From positions 186,001 through 250,000 of the forward strand of contig CANMFM010000003.1 in NCBI GenBank assembly GCA_947497175.1: a DNA stretch of 64,000 bases, read 5' to 3'. The notes under the pieces were generated by a model. The model did not search any database and was not told the origin of the DNA. It saw nothing but the letters and a program-made list of their open reading frames with translations. A program made the position numbers and the translations under genes. Shown here one piece after another: positions 51,258 through 60,543 of the stretch (position 1 is the first letter of the stretch; every line of letters begins with the position of its first letter). The stretch is from an uncultured Aquimarina sp. (lineage in GTDB: Bacteria > Bacteroidota > Bacteroidia > Flavobacteriales > Flavobacteriaceae).

Positions 51258-52073
51258 TTGATATTCAAATCTCACATAATATCGTCACAGCTATCTAAAT
51301 ATTTATCTGATATAGTATATCATAAAGATTTCCAGCCTGTACATATCAAGGATAAATATTTGCCAGATGGCACCATAAATATAGTTTTTGAATTTACAGG
51401 TAAACCAAAATACATTTATAAAAATGGTACAGACCAAAAAATTCAGGAATGTAGGAATGTTTGGTTTTCTGGAGTCCAAAAAAATTATCTTACCATAAGC
51501 GCTGAGAGTGAAGAAATGATGGTTGTAGCTTTTAAGCCAGGTGCAGGTTACTCTTTAATTCAAAAATCAATTTCTAATTATACCAATAAAGTATTTCAAG
51601 CAGAAGAAATTCTGGGTTTGGAAATATTGGAACTGCATAAGTATCTGAAAGAAGCTAAATCGCCAGAAATTAAGTTCGAACTTGTAGAGAATTGGCTAGA
51701 AAGTCAATTTAATACTGATGACTTTTACACTGATATTATTCGGTATGCAATTGAAGCCATCGAAAATTCGCCGACTCAAATAAATCTTAGTGAGTTATCA
51801 GATAAATTAGGATATTCTCAAAAACAGTTTATTCAGTTGTTCAAGAAATATGTTGGACTTACACCTAAGCAATTTCACCGTATAGTACGATTCAACGAAA
51901 TACTTACAACTGTAGAAAATAAAGAAAATATATCTTGGACCATAATTGCAGCAGACTGTGGTTATTTTGACCAAGCGCATTTTATAAAAGACTTTCAGTC
52001 TTTTTCAGGAATTAACCCAAAGAAATATATTACGGATATAGAAGACTTTCCTAACTTTTTACCGGTCAAGTAA
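51258..52073 (+). CDS. AraC-family transcriptional regulator
   Basis: A 271-residue regulator. Residues about 1-155 form a DUF6597-type sensory domain (KDKYLPDGTINIVFEFTGKP, VVAFKPGAGYSLI). Residues about 165-265 form the AraC helix-turn-helix pair: LSELSDKLGYSQKQFIQLFK plus VGLTPKQFHRI, then IIAADCGYFDQAHFIKDFQS plus GINPKKY. The start is a TTG at 51258, as no ATG fits better. It is followed within 70 bp by the DUF1761, PD40 and DUF3052 genes, which may be its targets. Confidence 0.9.
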   Translation: MIFKSHIISSQLSKYLSDIVYHKDFQPVHIKDKYLPDGTINIVFEFTGKPKYIYKNGTDQKIQECRNVWFSGVQKNYLTISAESEEMMVVAFKPGAGYSLIQKSISNYTNKVFQAEEILGLEILELHKYLKEAKSPEIKFELVENWLESQFNTDDFYTDIIRYAIEAIENSPTQINLSELSDKLGYSQKQFIQLFKKYVGLTPKQFHRIVRFNEILTTVENKENISWTIIAADCGYFDQAHFIKDFQSFSGINPKKYITDIEDFPNFLPVK

Positions 52074-52140
52074 ATTTTTTACAATTTTAAAAAATAGCAT
52101 TACAGTTACTTTGTACCCTATTAATCATTAAAAAGAAATT

Positions 52141-52548
52141 ATGGAATCAATGTACATTAATCATTTAGCAGTATTTGCGTGTGCAATTTTAAATTTGGTC
52201 GTCGGTGCGTTATGGTATAGTCCGGCACTATTTTATAAGGCTTGGAAAAAAGAAAACGGATTAACGGACGAAGACTTTAAAAACATCAATATGGGCAAGA
52301 TGTACGGTGTAAGCTTTTTTCTTGCACTTATTATGTCCTACAATATGGCTTTTTTTCTTGGTGATGCCCAAACTGATTGGGTTTGGGGACTGACAGCTGG
52401 GTTTTTAACTGGCTTTGGATGGTGTGCCATGATTTTTGCCGCAATTGGTCTTTTTGAAAAGAAATCTTGGAAATATATCCTTATTAATAGTGGGTATATC
52501 ATTGTTTACTTTACATTAATTGGATTCATTATAGGAATCTGGAGATAA
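52141..52548 (+). CDS. DUF1761 membrane protein
   Basis: A 135-residue protein with four membrane helices and the DUF1761 hallmarks: NLVVGALWYSPALFYKAWKK (about residues 18-37), GKMYGVSFFLALIMSYNMAF and GFLTGFGWCAMIFAAIGLFE. These are short integral membrane proteins of unknown role. It begins a run of three genes on the plus strand after the AraC regulator; the PD40 gene follows at 7 nt. Confidence 0.87.
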   Translation: MESMYINHLAVFACAILNLVVGALWYSPALFYKAWKKENGLTDEDFKNINMGKMYGVSFFLALIMSYNMAFFLGDAQTDWVWGLTAGFLTGFGWCAMIFAAIGLFEKKSWKYILINSGYIIVYFTLIGFIIGIWR

Positions 52549-52555
52549 TACAATT

Positions 52556-53473
52556 ATGAAAAAAGCAATTTATTTTATTTTGGTAATAATATTCAGTATA
52601 AGATGTTATGCCCAACAGAAAGTAGCATATAATGTATTAGAAGACGCAGCTACACAAGATTATGAAGTCTATGTTATGGACGTTGATGGAAAAAACAGTA
52701 AAAACATTACCAACTCAAAATCTGTAGATTGGGTGTATGACAGTTTTGAGGATAAGATTTATTTTCTATCTGATAGAAACGAATGCTTCCGATGCTTCTA
52801 TCTGTACGAGATGGATTCAAATGGGGATAACCTCAGAAAAATCACAAATTTTAAATTAGGGGATAGTTGGTTAAGCAGCCGAAAAGAAGGTATGGAGTTT
52901 ATTGTAAAACCCGCTGAAACTGAAGACTCATCTTTTTACATAATTGATTCAGAAGGAACAATTACCGAAAAGATTAAAATTGTCCTAACCTACTTCAATG
53001 ACCCAACTTTCTCACCAGATGGCACAAAAATAGTTTTCCGAGGAAGCGATAAAAAATCGCCAAAAGAATTAGGGTTTGCTGATGCATTATACGTAATGGA
53101 TTTATCCACGAAACAAATGAATAAAATTACTTCGCATCCAGATGAAAATGCAGGTAAACAATGGACTGGTTATCTTGCAGCAGCACCTAGATGGAGAGCT
53201 GATGGGAAAATTTCTTTTGCATCAAAAAGAGAAAATAATTATGATATTTATACAATTAATCCTGATGGTACCGAAATGACATCTGTTACACCGTTAGAGA
53301 ATAATCAGGTATATCACCATTGGAATGCAGATGGTGACTTAATCTTTGAGGCATCAATGAATAATCATACAGGTTATGAACTGTATAAAAGAACCAAAGA
53401 TGGTGTAACGATTCAACTAACCGAAGATAAGGTTGAGCAGTATGCTCCCGTATTCGTTAAATCAAAGAAATAA
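52556..53473 (+). CDS. PD40/TolB-like beta-propeller protein, exported
   Basis: A 305-residue protein with signal peptide (FILVIIFSIRCYAQ). It is built from TolB-type propeller blades, each with a DGxxIxFxSxR signature: YEVYVMDVDGKNSKNITNSK, DPTFSPDGTKIVFRGSDKKS, APRWRADGKISFASKRENNY and DIYTINPDGTEMTSV. The fold mediates protein binding in the periplasm; a specific partner is unknown. It follows the DUF1761 gene by 7 nt, and its stop overlaps the next start (TAATG). Confidence 0.88.
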   Translation: MKKAIYFILVIIFSIRCYAQQKVAYNVLEDAATQDYEVYVMDVDGKNSKNITNSKSVDWVYDSFEDKIYFLSDRNECFRCFYLYEMDSNGDNLRKITNFKLGDSWLSSRKEGMEFIVKPAETEDSSFYIIDSEGTITEKIKIVLTYFNDPTFSPDGTKIVFRGSDKKSPKELGFADALYVMDLSTKQMNKITSHPDENAGKQWTGYLAAAPRWRADGKISFASKRENNYDIYTINPDGTEMTSVTPLENNQVYHHWNADGDLIFEASMNNHTGYELYKRTKDGVTIQLTEDKVEQYAPVFVKSKK

Positions 53474-53886
53474 TGGTCACTATCGGTTATTCTAAAACAC
53501 CTCTGCTTAAAAAGCTAGGCATAAAAGAAAATATGCATGTATTGATTGTAAATGAGCCCAAGCCATACAGCGATTTTTTTATAGACTTTCCAAAAACAGT
53601 TAACACCAGTCCTGTCCTTAAAAAACAATGTATTGACTTAATACACATTTTTGTAACTACTAAGACTGAGTTAAAAGTTGTTATCAAGAGAGTTATACCA
53701 CTTTTAAAAAAAGAAGGAGTCCTTTGGGTAAGCTGGCCCAAAGGCTCTTCTAAAGTAAAAACAGAGCTTAAACGAGAGCCTATTAGAGAGTATATTTTGA
53801 AAACCGGACTGGTTGATATTAAAGTATGTGCCATAGACTCAGATTGGAGTGGGTTGAAGTTTGTATTCAGAAAACAAGATAGATAA
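53473..53886 (+). CDS. DUF3052 family protein
   Basis: A 137-residue cytosolic protein matching DUF3052 throughout: GYSKTPLLKKLGIKENMHVL at the start, IHIFVTTKTELKVVIKRVIP in the middle, and LWVSWPKGSSKVKTELKREP followed by DIKVCAIDSDWSGLKFVFRK. The fold is of unknown biochemistry but conserved in many bacteria. It is translationally coupled to the propeller gene through a TAATG overlap. Its only role clue is this shared operon. Confidence 0.9.
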   Translation: MVTIGYSKTPLLKKLGIKENMHVLIVNEPKPYSDFFIDFPKTVNTSPVLKKQCIDLIHIFVTTKTELKVVIKRVIPLLKKEGVLWVSWPKGSSKVKTELKREPIREYILKTGLVDIKVCAIDSDWSGLKFVFRKQDR

Positions 53887-53911
53887 ATCCCTGCTCAAGT
53901 AATTAAAAAAA

Positions 53912-54052
53912 ATGACAGGAAAATTATTCAGAATGTTATTTAAGATCCATTGGTTCTTGGCACTATACGTATTAAAATCATCTAATGCCATGAATCAAAG
54001 CGATATTAAGACCAAACCAATTATAATCAAATGGATTCCTTTTTTACCGTAA
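53912..54052 (+). CDS. Possible small protein, 46 aa
   Basis: ATG 53912 opens MTGKLFRMLFKIHWFLALYV, an amphipathic and moderately hydrophobic start, then a polar tail ending KWIPFLP. It lies 26 nt after the DUF3052 stop codon on the same strand. No family is recognised. It might be a signal-peptide-bearing micropeptide or a chance frame. Confidence 0.35.
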   Translation: MTGKLFRMLFKIHWFLALYVLKSSNAMNQSDIKTKPIIIKWIPFLP

Positions 54053-54083
54053 AGGGTACTAAAAAGGGAGACTTCAAGAACAA

Positions 54084-55838
54084 TTATGCATTATCAAACA
54101 TTCTAGAAGAGCATGCTGTAGCCCACTTTTCTATTCTCAACCCAAAACATTCTAAAATAGCATCGACTCCTATAACACTACCCTTACAATTTCTACCTAA
54201 CATACTGATATGAGTTTTCTCATCTTTGTTAGCATATTTGACTATACCATTTTCATAGGTATCTACACCTAAATCACTTGTAATTGGTTTAAGCAAGTCA
54301 TTTTCCAATAGATTCTTAACTAAGTCCGAGTTAATTTTTTCAAGACTAGGGCTATCCAGAACACTATTGATCATCACCTCTGTAGAAACACTATCTCCTC
54401 GCTCATTTACTAAAGTCCAGCCTGCTGAATCAACCTGTATAGAAGGATCTTCCGTAAAATCGAGATTCAAAGCACCTTGATCTGCCAAAGCAATCAGCTG
54501 TAAAATTGAATCGACTGGGGGCCCGTAAGAGTATCTTTTTGTACTTTCATCAAGCTCGATAATCTCTTGTATTATTGAATCTGAAAGACCAGAGTGAGAT
54601 AACGTTTTATACATAGAAGGTTGCAAATGACGCCAAATCTGACCAATAGTATAATCAAGAGAAGCAGTACTTATGCCGTAAGCCATTTTTGCTGTGCATC
54701 TCATATATTCTTTTCTATCCTGAGATATATTTAGGATAAGAGTATGCTTAATATTCATATCCTGTAGCCATGCAATAACAAGTTTTTTAATCTGTTGTCG
54801 GTCTAACGAGTGTGAATAAAAATGATTAGGTTTTTTAAAAAAAATGTCTGAGACTATATCAGCTACTAATTCTACAAGAAACAATGATGATGTTATCTGT
54901 TCTGATTTTTTTAAAAGAGAAATTATATCGTCCTCAAATTTACGAATAACCTCTTTTCCGGGATCAAAAGTTGAATCTACAATAATCCCGATAGGTTTTG
55001 GGACCGGTGGCAATCCATCTAACGAAAAAACTACTATTTCTTTATCTTTATTGCGTTTTGATGTATAAGTAAGAAATATATCGTCACTATTTTTTGAAAA
55101 AACGCCATTCTCTTCACTAATAAATAACCGTATAAGATCAATAGTTGCTAAACCAAATCCTCTAATTGCAATTTTACTACCTGAATGTATTCTCTTCTTT
55201 AATTCTAGATCGTAAGGATCTAGCTCTAATTGAATATTATGAAGTTTAGCCATGTCCTTCCAGTCTTTTATTTCATTAGAGAGACGGGTTGGTTGATGAC
55301 CAATAGTTAGTAAACATTCATCTACTTTATACTCTCTATTAGACTGATCAACAATGATAATCTGGGTATTCTTTTGTTTTAAATCAATAATCTTTGAAGT
55401 GAACAAGCGAACAAAATTATGCTGATAAAGTATTTGAAAGATAGAATTGAATCTTTGATACAAATATTCTCCCATCGTAGAGCGATAATGAAATATATAT
55501 TTATGGTCACTCTCGTCGTGTGTTTTTTCGGATTTACTTTGCCAATCCGTAAATCCTGGAAATTCAGGTATGATGAATTTTTTATGTATTAATTCTTTTC
55601 TACCTTTTAGAGCTTTTAAAGATTCGTTGTCTATATTAAGCCAGTTCGCATTAGGTTGCTCAATCATCCAAACTTGTCCAGCTCCTGGATGTTTTGCCTT
55701 TTCAAATATTACAACTTCGAAAGATGCTGAATCATTTTTAAGAACAACATTGGCAACAAATAGCTCCAGTGCAGCCAATCCTCTGGGTCCACAACCTATA
55801 ATACCCAGCGTTGGCAACTTTTCTTTATGCATAATCAC
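54084..55838 (-). CDS. FAD/NAD(P)-binding oxidoreductase (NAD_binding_9 type)
   Basis: A 584-residue cytosolic flavoprotein. The dinucleotide fold opens with LGIIGCGPRGLAALELF (about residues 11-27, GxGxxG type). Further landmarks are QVWMIEQPNANWLNIDNESL, RFNSIFQILYQH and ECLLTIGHQPTRLSNE, and the chain is of the length seen in HI0933-unrelated FAD/NAD(P)-binding_9 proteins. These occur with N-hydroxylases or as stand-alone oxidoreductases; the substrate is unknown. Alternative start: the residue-3 ATG. It is convergent with the DUF3052 gene. Confidence 0.85.
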   Translation of the reverse strand: MIMHKEKLPTLGIIGCGPRGLAALELFVANVVLKNDSASFEVVIFEKAKHPGAGQVWMIEQPNANWLNIDNESLKALKGRKELIHKKFIIPEFPGFTDWQSKSEKTHDESDHKYIFHYRSTMGEYLYQRFNSIFQILYQHNFVRLFTSKIIDLKQKNTQIIIVDQSNREYKVDECLLTIGHQPTRLSNEIKDWKDMAKLHNIQLELDPYDLELKKRIHSGSKIAIRGFGLATIDLIRLFISEENGVFSKNSDDIFLTYTSKRNKDKEIVVFSLDGLPPVPKPIGIIVDSTFDPGKEVIRKFEDDIISLLKKSEQITSSLFLVELVADIVSDIFFKKPNHFYSHSLDRQQIKKLVIAWLQDMNIKHTLILNISQDRKEYMRCTAKMAYGISTASLDYTIGQIWRHLQPSMYKTLSHSGLSDSIIQEIIELDESTKRYSYGPPVDSILQLIALADQGALNLDFTEDPSIQVDSAGWTLVNERGDSVSTEVMINSVLDSPSLEKINSDLVKNLLENDLLKPITSDLGVDTYENGIVKYANKDEKTHISMLGRNCKGSVIGVDAILECFGLRIEKWATACSSRMFDNA

Positions 55839-56189
55839 TTAGTCAATTAAGTATACGAAGATCCTAAAATTTCAACTTAATTAATCACTCAATAAGATAA
55901 AATAAGTGTTTATTAGAAACTGATATCATTTATTTTTAATTTCAGTTAACGTATTTCTAGAAAACAATCTCAAAAGGATAGGTCATTTATCATTGATTAA
56001 AGGCACACATGCTTATTTAAAGATTCTTCCGATTTACTTCTTATCATTTTAGCAATATTTAATCGATTATTATTAAAAATAAATTGAATAAATCTTTAAA
56101 AACTATCATATAACCGTTATCATTCTAAATCATTTTGTAACTTTAAGAGAAAATACCCCTGATCTATAATAGAAAATCACTTTTTTACT
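55839..56189. other. Divergent promoter region
   Basis: About 350 bp between the FAD protein (minus) and the PAS kinase (plus). A+T-rich; I see no shared promoter element and no RNA gene. Confidence 0.5.
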
Positions 56190-58394
56190 ATGCCTTTTAC
56201 ACTGGATCAATTTGAAATCTTAGCCGAAAAAACCCTACACTTTCTTCTTGTTTTTGAAAAAGATGGTAGAATTATTGCCTATAATAATAGGTGCGAAATA
56301 TTATTCCCTTCAGAAGGCAGTTATATGGAAGGGGGCTACATTACAGATTTTATCATTGATGATGATGTTCCTATTTTTAAAAAGGTTATTTCTGAACTTT
56401 CGCCAAAAAACGCTCTTACTAGTAAATCTTTCAGTTTTGCAACAGAAAAACATGGTGTGCTATCCCTTAAATTTGATTTAACGTTTCAGAACAATTTAAT
56501 TTATGCCGCTGGAATGGATACCACCGAAGAGTATAAAGAGCATAGAGCCCTGATGACAATTTCTAAACTCACCAAAACAGGTGCATGGTATTTTAACCCA
56601 AAAAATGAAGAAATGTATTGGTCTAAAGGATGCTATCTTATTAAAGGTTTAGATCCAGATACACCAATGACCAGAGAACTCGGAGCCAGTTTTTATCCGA
56701 AAGAATCTCGAAAAAGAATTGAAAAATATCTCGACGATTTAATAAAAAACAAAAAAGCATACGAGTATACCGAGAAAATTATCACACAGCAAGGAGAAGA
56801 AAAATGGGTAAAAGTTGTAGCCCATCCGGTTACTCATAAAAACGAGGTCATTTACGTAAATGGAACCATCGCAGATATTACCGATCGCCATGATTATATT
56901 GAAAAATTAAGGTATAATGAAGAAACCAAAAATCTTGCTTTAAAAGGTATTCAATCGGGATTATTTGATCATCATATCAAAAAAAATGAAGTTTTCTATA
57001 GTTTAGATTTTAGAAAAATGCTCGGGCTACCCCTGGATCAGGATTATGTATCCGAAGAAGTTTTTAGAAAAATGATTCACCCCAAAGATGTTAATGATGC
57101 ATTGCAGAGGCATCTGGATAATCTCAAAAAACCCGGAAATCACTATTATAATCATTATCGAATAAAAGATAAAAAAGGGAACTACAGGTATTATGAAGTT
57201 CATGGTTTTAGAAGAAAGAATGAAAACGGAGAAACCGTTAGAATGATTGGTAATTTGATAGATGTACACCAGCGAAAACTAAATGAACGAACCATCATAG
57301 AGGGCAAAAAAAGGCTTCAAGCTATTGTAAATAACGGATTTGCCTATACCGTACTCTTAGATACAAATGGAAAAATCTTGATAACAGATAAAAAGTCATT
57401 AAAGATCATTAAAAATGACTTCAATGTTGATCCAACAAAAACAGATTGTTTGTTTATCGATGTAATGCCTGTTAATTTCAAAAATTCATTTACACATACT
57501 TTTAACGAAGCTTTGAAAGGTAATACTGTAAAAAAAGAAATTGAACGTATCACAAATGATGGAAACACACAATGGTTAGAATCAAAGTACATCCCAATTT
57601 TTGATGACGAATACAAAATTAATTCGGTTTTGGTTAGTTTTCATGATATTTCAGAACGAAAACTTGCAGAGCAAGCTATCACATCGGCACATTTGAAAGA
57701 ACAAGAATTAAGTAACTTAAAATCAAATATTTTATCCAATTTTAGTCATGAGATAAGAACACCGTTAAATGGTATAATGACCATAAGTAATTTGATTTTA
57801 AAAGATAAATATCCCGAAGAACAAAATCAACTGCTAACATATCTGGAAGAAAGTAAAGATAGGCTCCTGGATACCATGAACAAATTATCCAATTTTAGCG
57901 AAATAAATGCTATTCATGATAATCTCAATTTTGAAGAAGTGGATATCAATTATACGGTAGAATCTTCTTTTAGAGAGTATAAACATATGGCAGAGCATAA
58001 AAACCTGACGTATAATTTAGAACTTGATAATGAAAGCCCTCAGGCAAAAATAGATATAAATTTATTTCGACCAGCGCTCAATAATATCATACACAATGCC
58101 ATTAAATATACTAAAAAAGGAGGTGTTAGTATTCGTATTAATTCTAATACTTCCAAAAAAAATATTTATATTTATATAAAAGATACTGGTATAGGTGTAG
58201 ATAAAAAGGATTATGAAAAAATCTTTGAACCCTTAATTCAAGGAAGCGCTGGTATAAGTCGAGAGTATGAAGGAACAGGTATTGGTTTAAGTCTTTCTAA
58301 AAGATATATTGAAATTTTAGGTGGAAAAATAAAGTTAAAAAGCAAATTAGGTAAGGGTACAGAATTCATCATTATAATACCAAAACACGTATGA
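56190..58394 (+). CDS. PAS-domain sensor histidine kinase
   Basis: A 734-residue cytosolic kinase without membrane helices. It has PAS-like domains at about residues 5-115, 125-235, 240-365 and 370-500 (KTGAWYFNPKNEEMYWSKGC and YSLDFRKMLGLP are typical PAS strands). The kinase core has SNFSHEIRTPLNGIMTISNL (phospho-His about 520), then NNIIHNAIKYTKKGGVSIRI, DTGIGVDKKDYEKIFEPLIQ and GTGIGLSLSKRYIEILGGKI (N, G1, F and G2 boxes). It overlaps the CheY-like gene by 4 nt. Signals are probably intracellular small molecules, light or redox. Confidence 0.92.
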   Translation: MPFTLDQFEILAEKTLHFLLVFEKDGRIIAYNNRCEILFPSEGSYMEGGYITDFIIDDDVPIFKKVISELSPKNALTSKSFSFATEKHGVLSLKFDLTFQNNLIYAAGMDTTEEYKEHRALMTISKLTKTGAWYFNPKNEEMYWSKGCYLIKGLDPDTPMTRELGASFYPKESRKRIEKYLDDLIKNKKAYEYTEKIITQQGEEKWVKVVAHPVTHKNEVIYVNGTIADITDRHDYIEKLRYNEETKNLALKGIQSGLFDHHIKKNEVFYSLDFRKMLGLPLDQDYVSEEVFRKMIHPKDVNDALQRHLDNLKKPGNHYYNHYRIKDKKGNYRYYEVHGFRRKNENGETVRMIGNLIDVHQRKLNERTIIEGKKRLQAIVNNGFAYTVLLDTNGKILITDKKSLKIIKNDFNVDPTKTDCLFIDVMPVNFKNSFTHTFNEALKGNTVKKEIERITNDGNTQWLESKYIPIFDDEYKINSVLVSFHDISERKLAEQAITSAHLKEQELSNLKSNILSNFSHEIRTPLNGIMTISNLILKDKYPEEQNQLLTYLEESKDRLLDTMNKLSNFSEINAIHDNLNFEEVDINYTVESSFREYKHMAEHKNLTYNLELDNESPQAKIDINLFRPALNNIIHNAIKYTKKGGVSIRINSNTSKKNIYIYIKDTGIGVDKKDYEKIFEPLIQGSAGISREYEGTGIGLSLSKRYIEILGGKIKLKSKLGKGTEFIIIIPKHV

Positions 58395-58759
58395 ATATTC
58401 TTTACGTTGAAGACAATAAAATAAATGCGATGGTTATGGATAAAATGTTATCCAAACATGATTCTCATGTGGTCATTGCAGAAAATGGTTCGCAAGCCCT
58501 TAAAGTAGTGAAAGAAAGAAATCTTGATCTCATCCTTGTTGACATCAACCTGGGATTAAATCAAATGGATGGCTGCGAATTACTACAAAGATTTCGTAAG
58601 TTAGATATTCTTAAAGGCATTCCCGTTTTTGCGGTTACTGCTTATGCAATGCCAGGAGACAAACAGCGATTTATGAATATTGGCTTTGATAACTATTTCT
58701 CAAAACCCGTGAATTTTGATGAATTATTATCTGCTATTTCTACATTGAGTATCCCCTGA
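58391..58759 (+). CDS. Single-domain response regulator (CheY-like)
   Basis: A 122-residue receiver domain without an output module. The acidic pair is in YVEDNKINAMVM (about residues 4-15), the phospho-Asp in DLILVDINLGLNQMDG (Asp about 54) and the Lys in YFSKPVNFDELL (about 104). Its start overlaps the PAS kinase stop (ATGA), so the two act together, probably as a phosphorelay or as a connector to another effector. Its stop lies 3 nt from that of the DEAD-box helicase gene on the other strand. Confidence 0.92.
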   Translation: MNILYVEDNKINAMVMDKMLSKHDSHVVIAENGSQALKVVKERNLDLILVDINLGLNQMDGCELLQRFRKLDILKGIPVFAVTAYAMPGDKQRFMNIGFDNYFSKPVNFDELLSAISTLSIP

Positions 58760-58762
58760 TTT

Positions 58763-59872
58763 TTAGCGTATCTGACTAAATCTAATCCCTAGTTGTTGTT
58801 CTAACTCACGTATAGCTTTAACTTCAGATTTTGTTATTAAAGCCAGTGACAACCCTGTATTTCCTGCTCTGGCTGTTCTGCCACTTCTATGGGTATAATA
58901 CTCTATCTGATCAGGCAACTGGTAGTGAATCACAAAAGATAAATTTGCTACATCTATACCTCGCGCTGCTACATCGGTAGATACTAATAATTGTAAGCTT
59001 TTATTTCTAAATGCTCTCATCACTTTATCTCTTTCTTTTTGAGTCATCTCTCCTTCAAGCAAGCCTACCTCATAATTTTTAGCTTTCAACTGTTTGGAAA
59101 GCGTTCGTGCAGCTACCTTAGTTTTTGTAAAAACAATACCTCTGTTTCCTTTTTGCGTCTTTAAAAAATAAGTAAGTGTATCTAATTTAGCAGCTTCTTC
59201 TCCCACAACAAATTGATGATCAATACTTTTATTTATGGCATCATTTTTATCAATACTTACCTCAACAGCGTTTCTATCGACATAAGTAGTGATGATCTCA
59301 TTTAACGAAACAGGCATCGTAGCCGAGAAAAGCCATACATTTCTACTTCCTTTGGTTTGGCTCAAAATTGTGGTAAGATCTTTTTTAAAACCCATGCTTA
59401 ACATTTCATCGGCTTCATCCATTACAATTGTTCGTATTTTAGAAATGTCAACAGCCTTTCTCTCAATTAAGTCTATCAATCTTCCAGGAGTCGCGACAAC
59501 AATATGTGTAGGCCTATTTAATCTGGAAATCTGCCTATCGATTTTTTCTCCGCCGTACACAGATTCAATAAAAATCTTATCGGTATATTTTGTAAATTTA
59601 AAAAGCTGCTTGGCTATCTGCTGACCTAGCTCTCTGGTCGGAGCTAAAATTAGGGCCTGAACATATTTTTTCTTAGGATCTATATTAGATAGTAATGGAA
59701 TACCAAAAGCAGCAGTTTTTCCAGTACCTGTCTGAGCTTTTCCTATAAAATCAGTCTGTTGATTCATCAAAACCGGAATAGCTTGCTCCTGAATTTTTGT
59801 AGGAATAGTAATCCCTATTTCCTTTAGACCTTTACATAATTCTTTGGAAACCCCAAGTTCAAAAAATGTCAT
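58763..59872 (-). CDS. DEAD-box ATP-dependent RNA helicase, minimal core
   Basis: A 369-residue helicase with all core motifs in order: Q motif GITIPTKIQEQAIP, AQTGTGKTAAFG (I), PTRELGQQ (Ia), GG and TPGRLID (Ib), VMDEADEML (II), SATMP (III), VFTKTKVAARTL (IV), VSTDVAARGID (V) and HRSGRTARAG (VI). There is no C-terminal extension, unlike RhlE/CsdA/DeaD, so specificity must come from the core or partners. Role: unwinding of RNA duplexes in ribosome assembly or mRNA decay. It is convergent with the CheY-like gene. Confidence 0.95.
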   Translation of the reverse strand: MTFFELGVSKELCKGLKEIGITIPTKIQEQAIPVLMNQQTDFIGKAQTGTGKTAAFGIPLLSNIDPKKKYVQALILAPTRELGQQIAKQLFKFTKYTDKIFIESVYGGEKIDRQISRLNRPTHIVVATPGRLIDLIERKAVDISKIRTIVMDEADEMLSMGFKKDLTTILSQTKGSRNVWLFSATMPVSLNEIITTYVDRNAVEVSIDKNDAINKSIDHQFVVGEEAAKLDTLTYFLKTQKGNRGIVFTKTKVAARTLSKQLKAKNYEVGLLEGEMTQKERDKVMRAFRNKSLQLLVSTDVAARGIDVANLSFVIHYQLPDQIEYYTHRSGRTARAGNTGLSLALITKSEVKAIRELEQQLGIRFSQIR

Positions 59873-59957
59873 AGTTACCTGATTTAAGTTGCAAAAATAG
59901 TTTAATATATTTACAACCCAAGATAATCAGTAATAACTAACTAGATAATTCTTTTGG

Positions 59958-60335
59958 TTAACAAGATATGAGCATAAAGTATACGAAAAGTTGTTTCTTG
60001 ATGGTCAAGCCTTTTTTATGAAAATGAGATTTATTCATACAAAAACCACCTGAACAATTAAAATCAGCTCCTTCATCAGAAGAGATAATGTCTAATAAAG
60101 ACAACTCGTCTTTATGGTCATGATGAGCGTGATCTTCTTGTATGTAAGAAAAAACCTTCGTTTTTGAAGAATCATTATTTTCTAGAACATACGAGTCTAT
60201 CTCTGCAGTATGAAATGTACTTTCTACAGGGTTAAAATGATTATCTTCAATTGAAGATTGCGAATGCATTACACTAACAATCAACAAAAAGGCTAGTAAA
60301 TTTAAGGAGTGTAAAGATTTGCTCATATGATTCAA
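59958..60335 (-). CDS. Hypothetical secreted His/Cys-rich protein, 125 aa
   Basis: A signal peptide (LNLLAFLLIVSVMHSQ) is followed by an acidic chain with a histidine-rich stretch (EDHAHHDHKDEL, about residues 68-79) and a Cys pair (NCSGGFCMNKSHFHKK). These could bind metal. A second hydrophobic segment (KKQLFVYFMLISC) ends the chain. It is not a known family to me. A role in metal handling is a guess from residue composition. The start could also be the internal MSKSLHSLN. Confidence 0.6.
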   Translation of the reverse strand: MNHMSKSLHSLNLLAFLLIVSVMHSQSSIEDNHFNPVESTFHTAEIDSYVLENNDSSKTKVFSYIQEDHAHHDHKDELSLLDIISSDEGADFNCSGGFCMNKSHFHKKGLTIKKQLFVYFMLISC

Positions 60336-60543
60336 TTTTAAGATTGGGTATTAATTTTATCATATTTCGAAAGTACGCTGAACCCGTTGGTATTAAGCAT
60401 AATTGCTTACATAACTTTCAAATACATCGGCAAAATACACATTTATTCGACAAACAGCAAGATTAATTTGTTTTTTAACATTTAAAAACAAAAGAGACTT
60501 CCTTCTAACGATATCAAAACCATATCTTTAGCGAAAAACACTC

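Noticed and set aside
54031..54213. Plus-strand frame overlapping the end of the FAD protein.
   Set aside because: It lies mostly antisense to the conserved C-terminus of the oxidoreductase and has no coding-like features.
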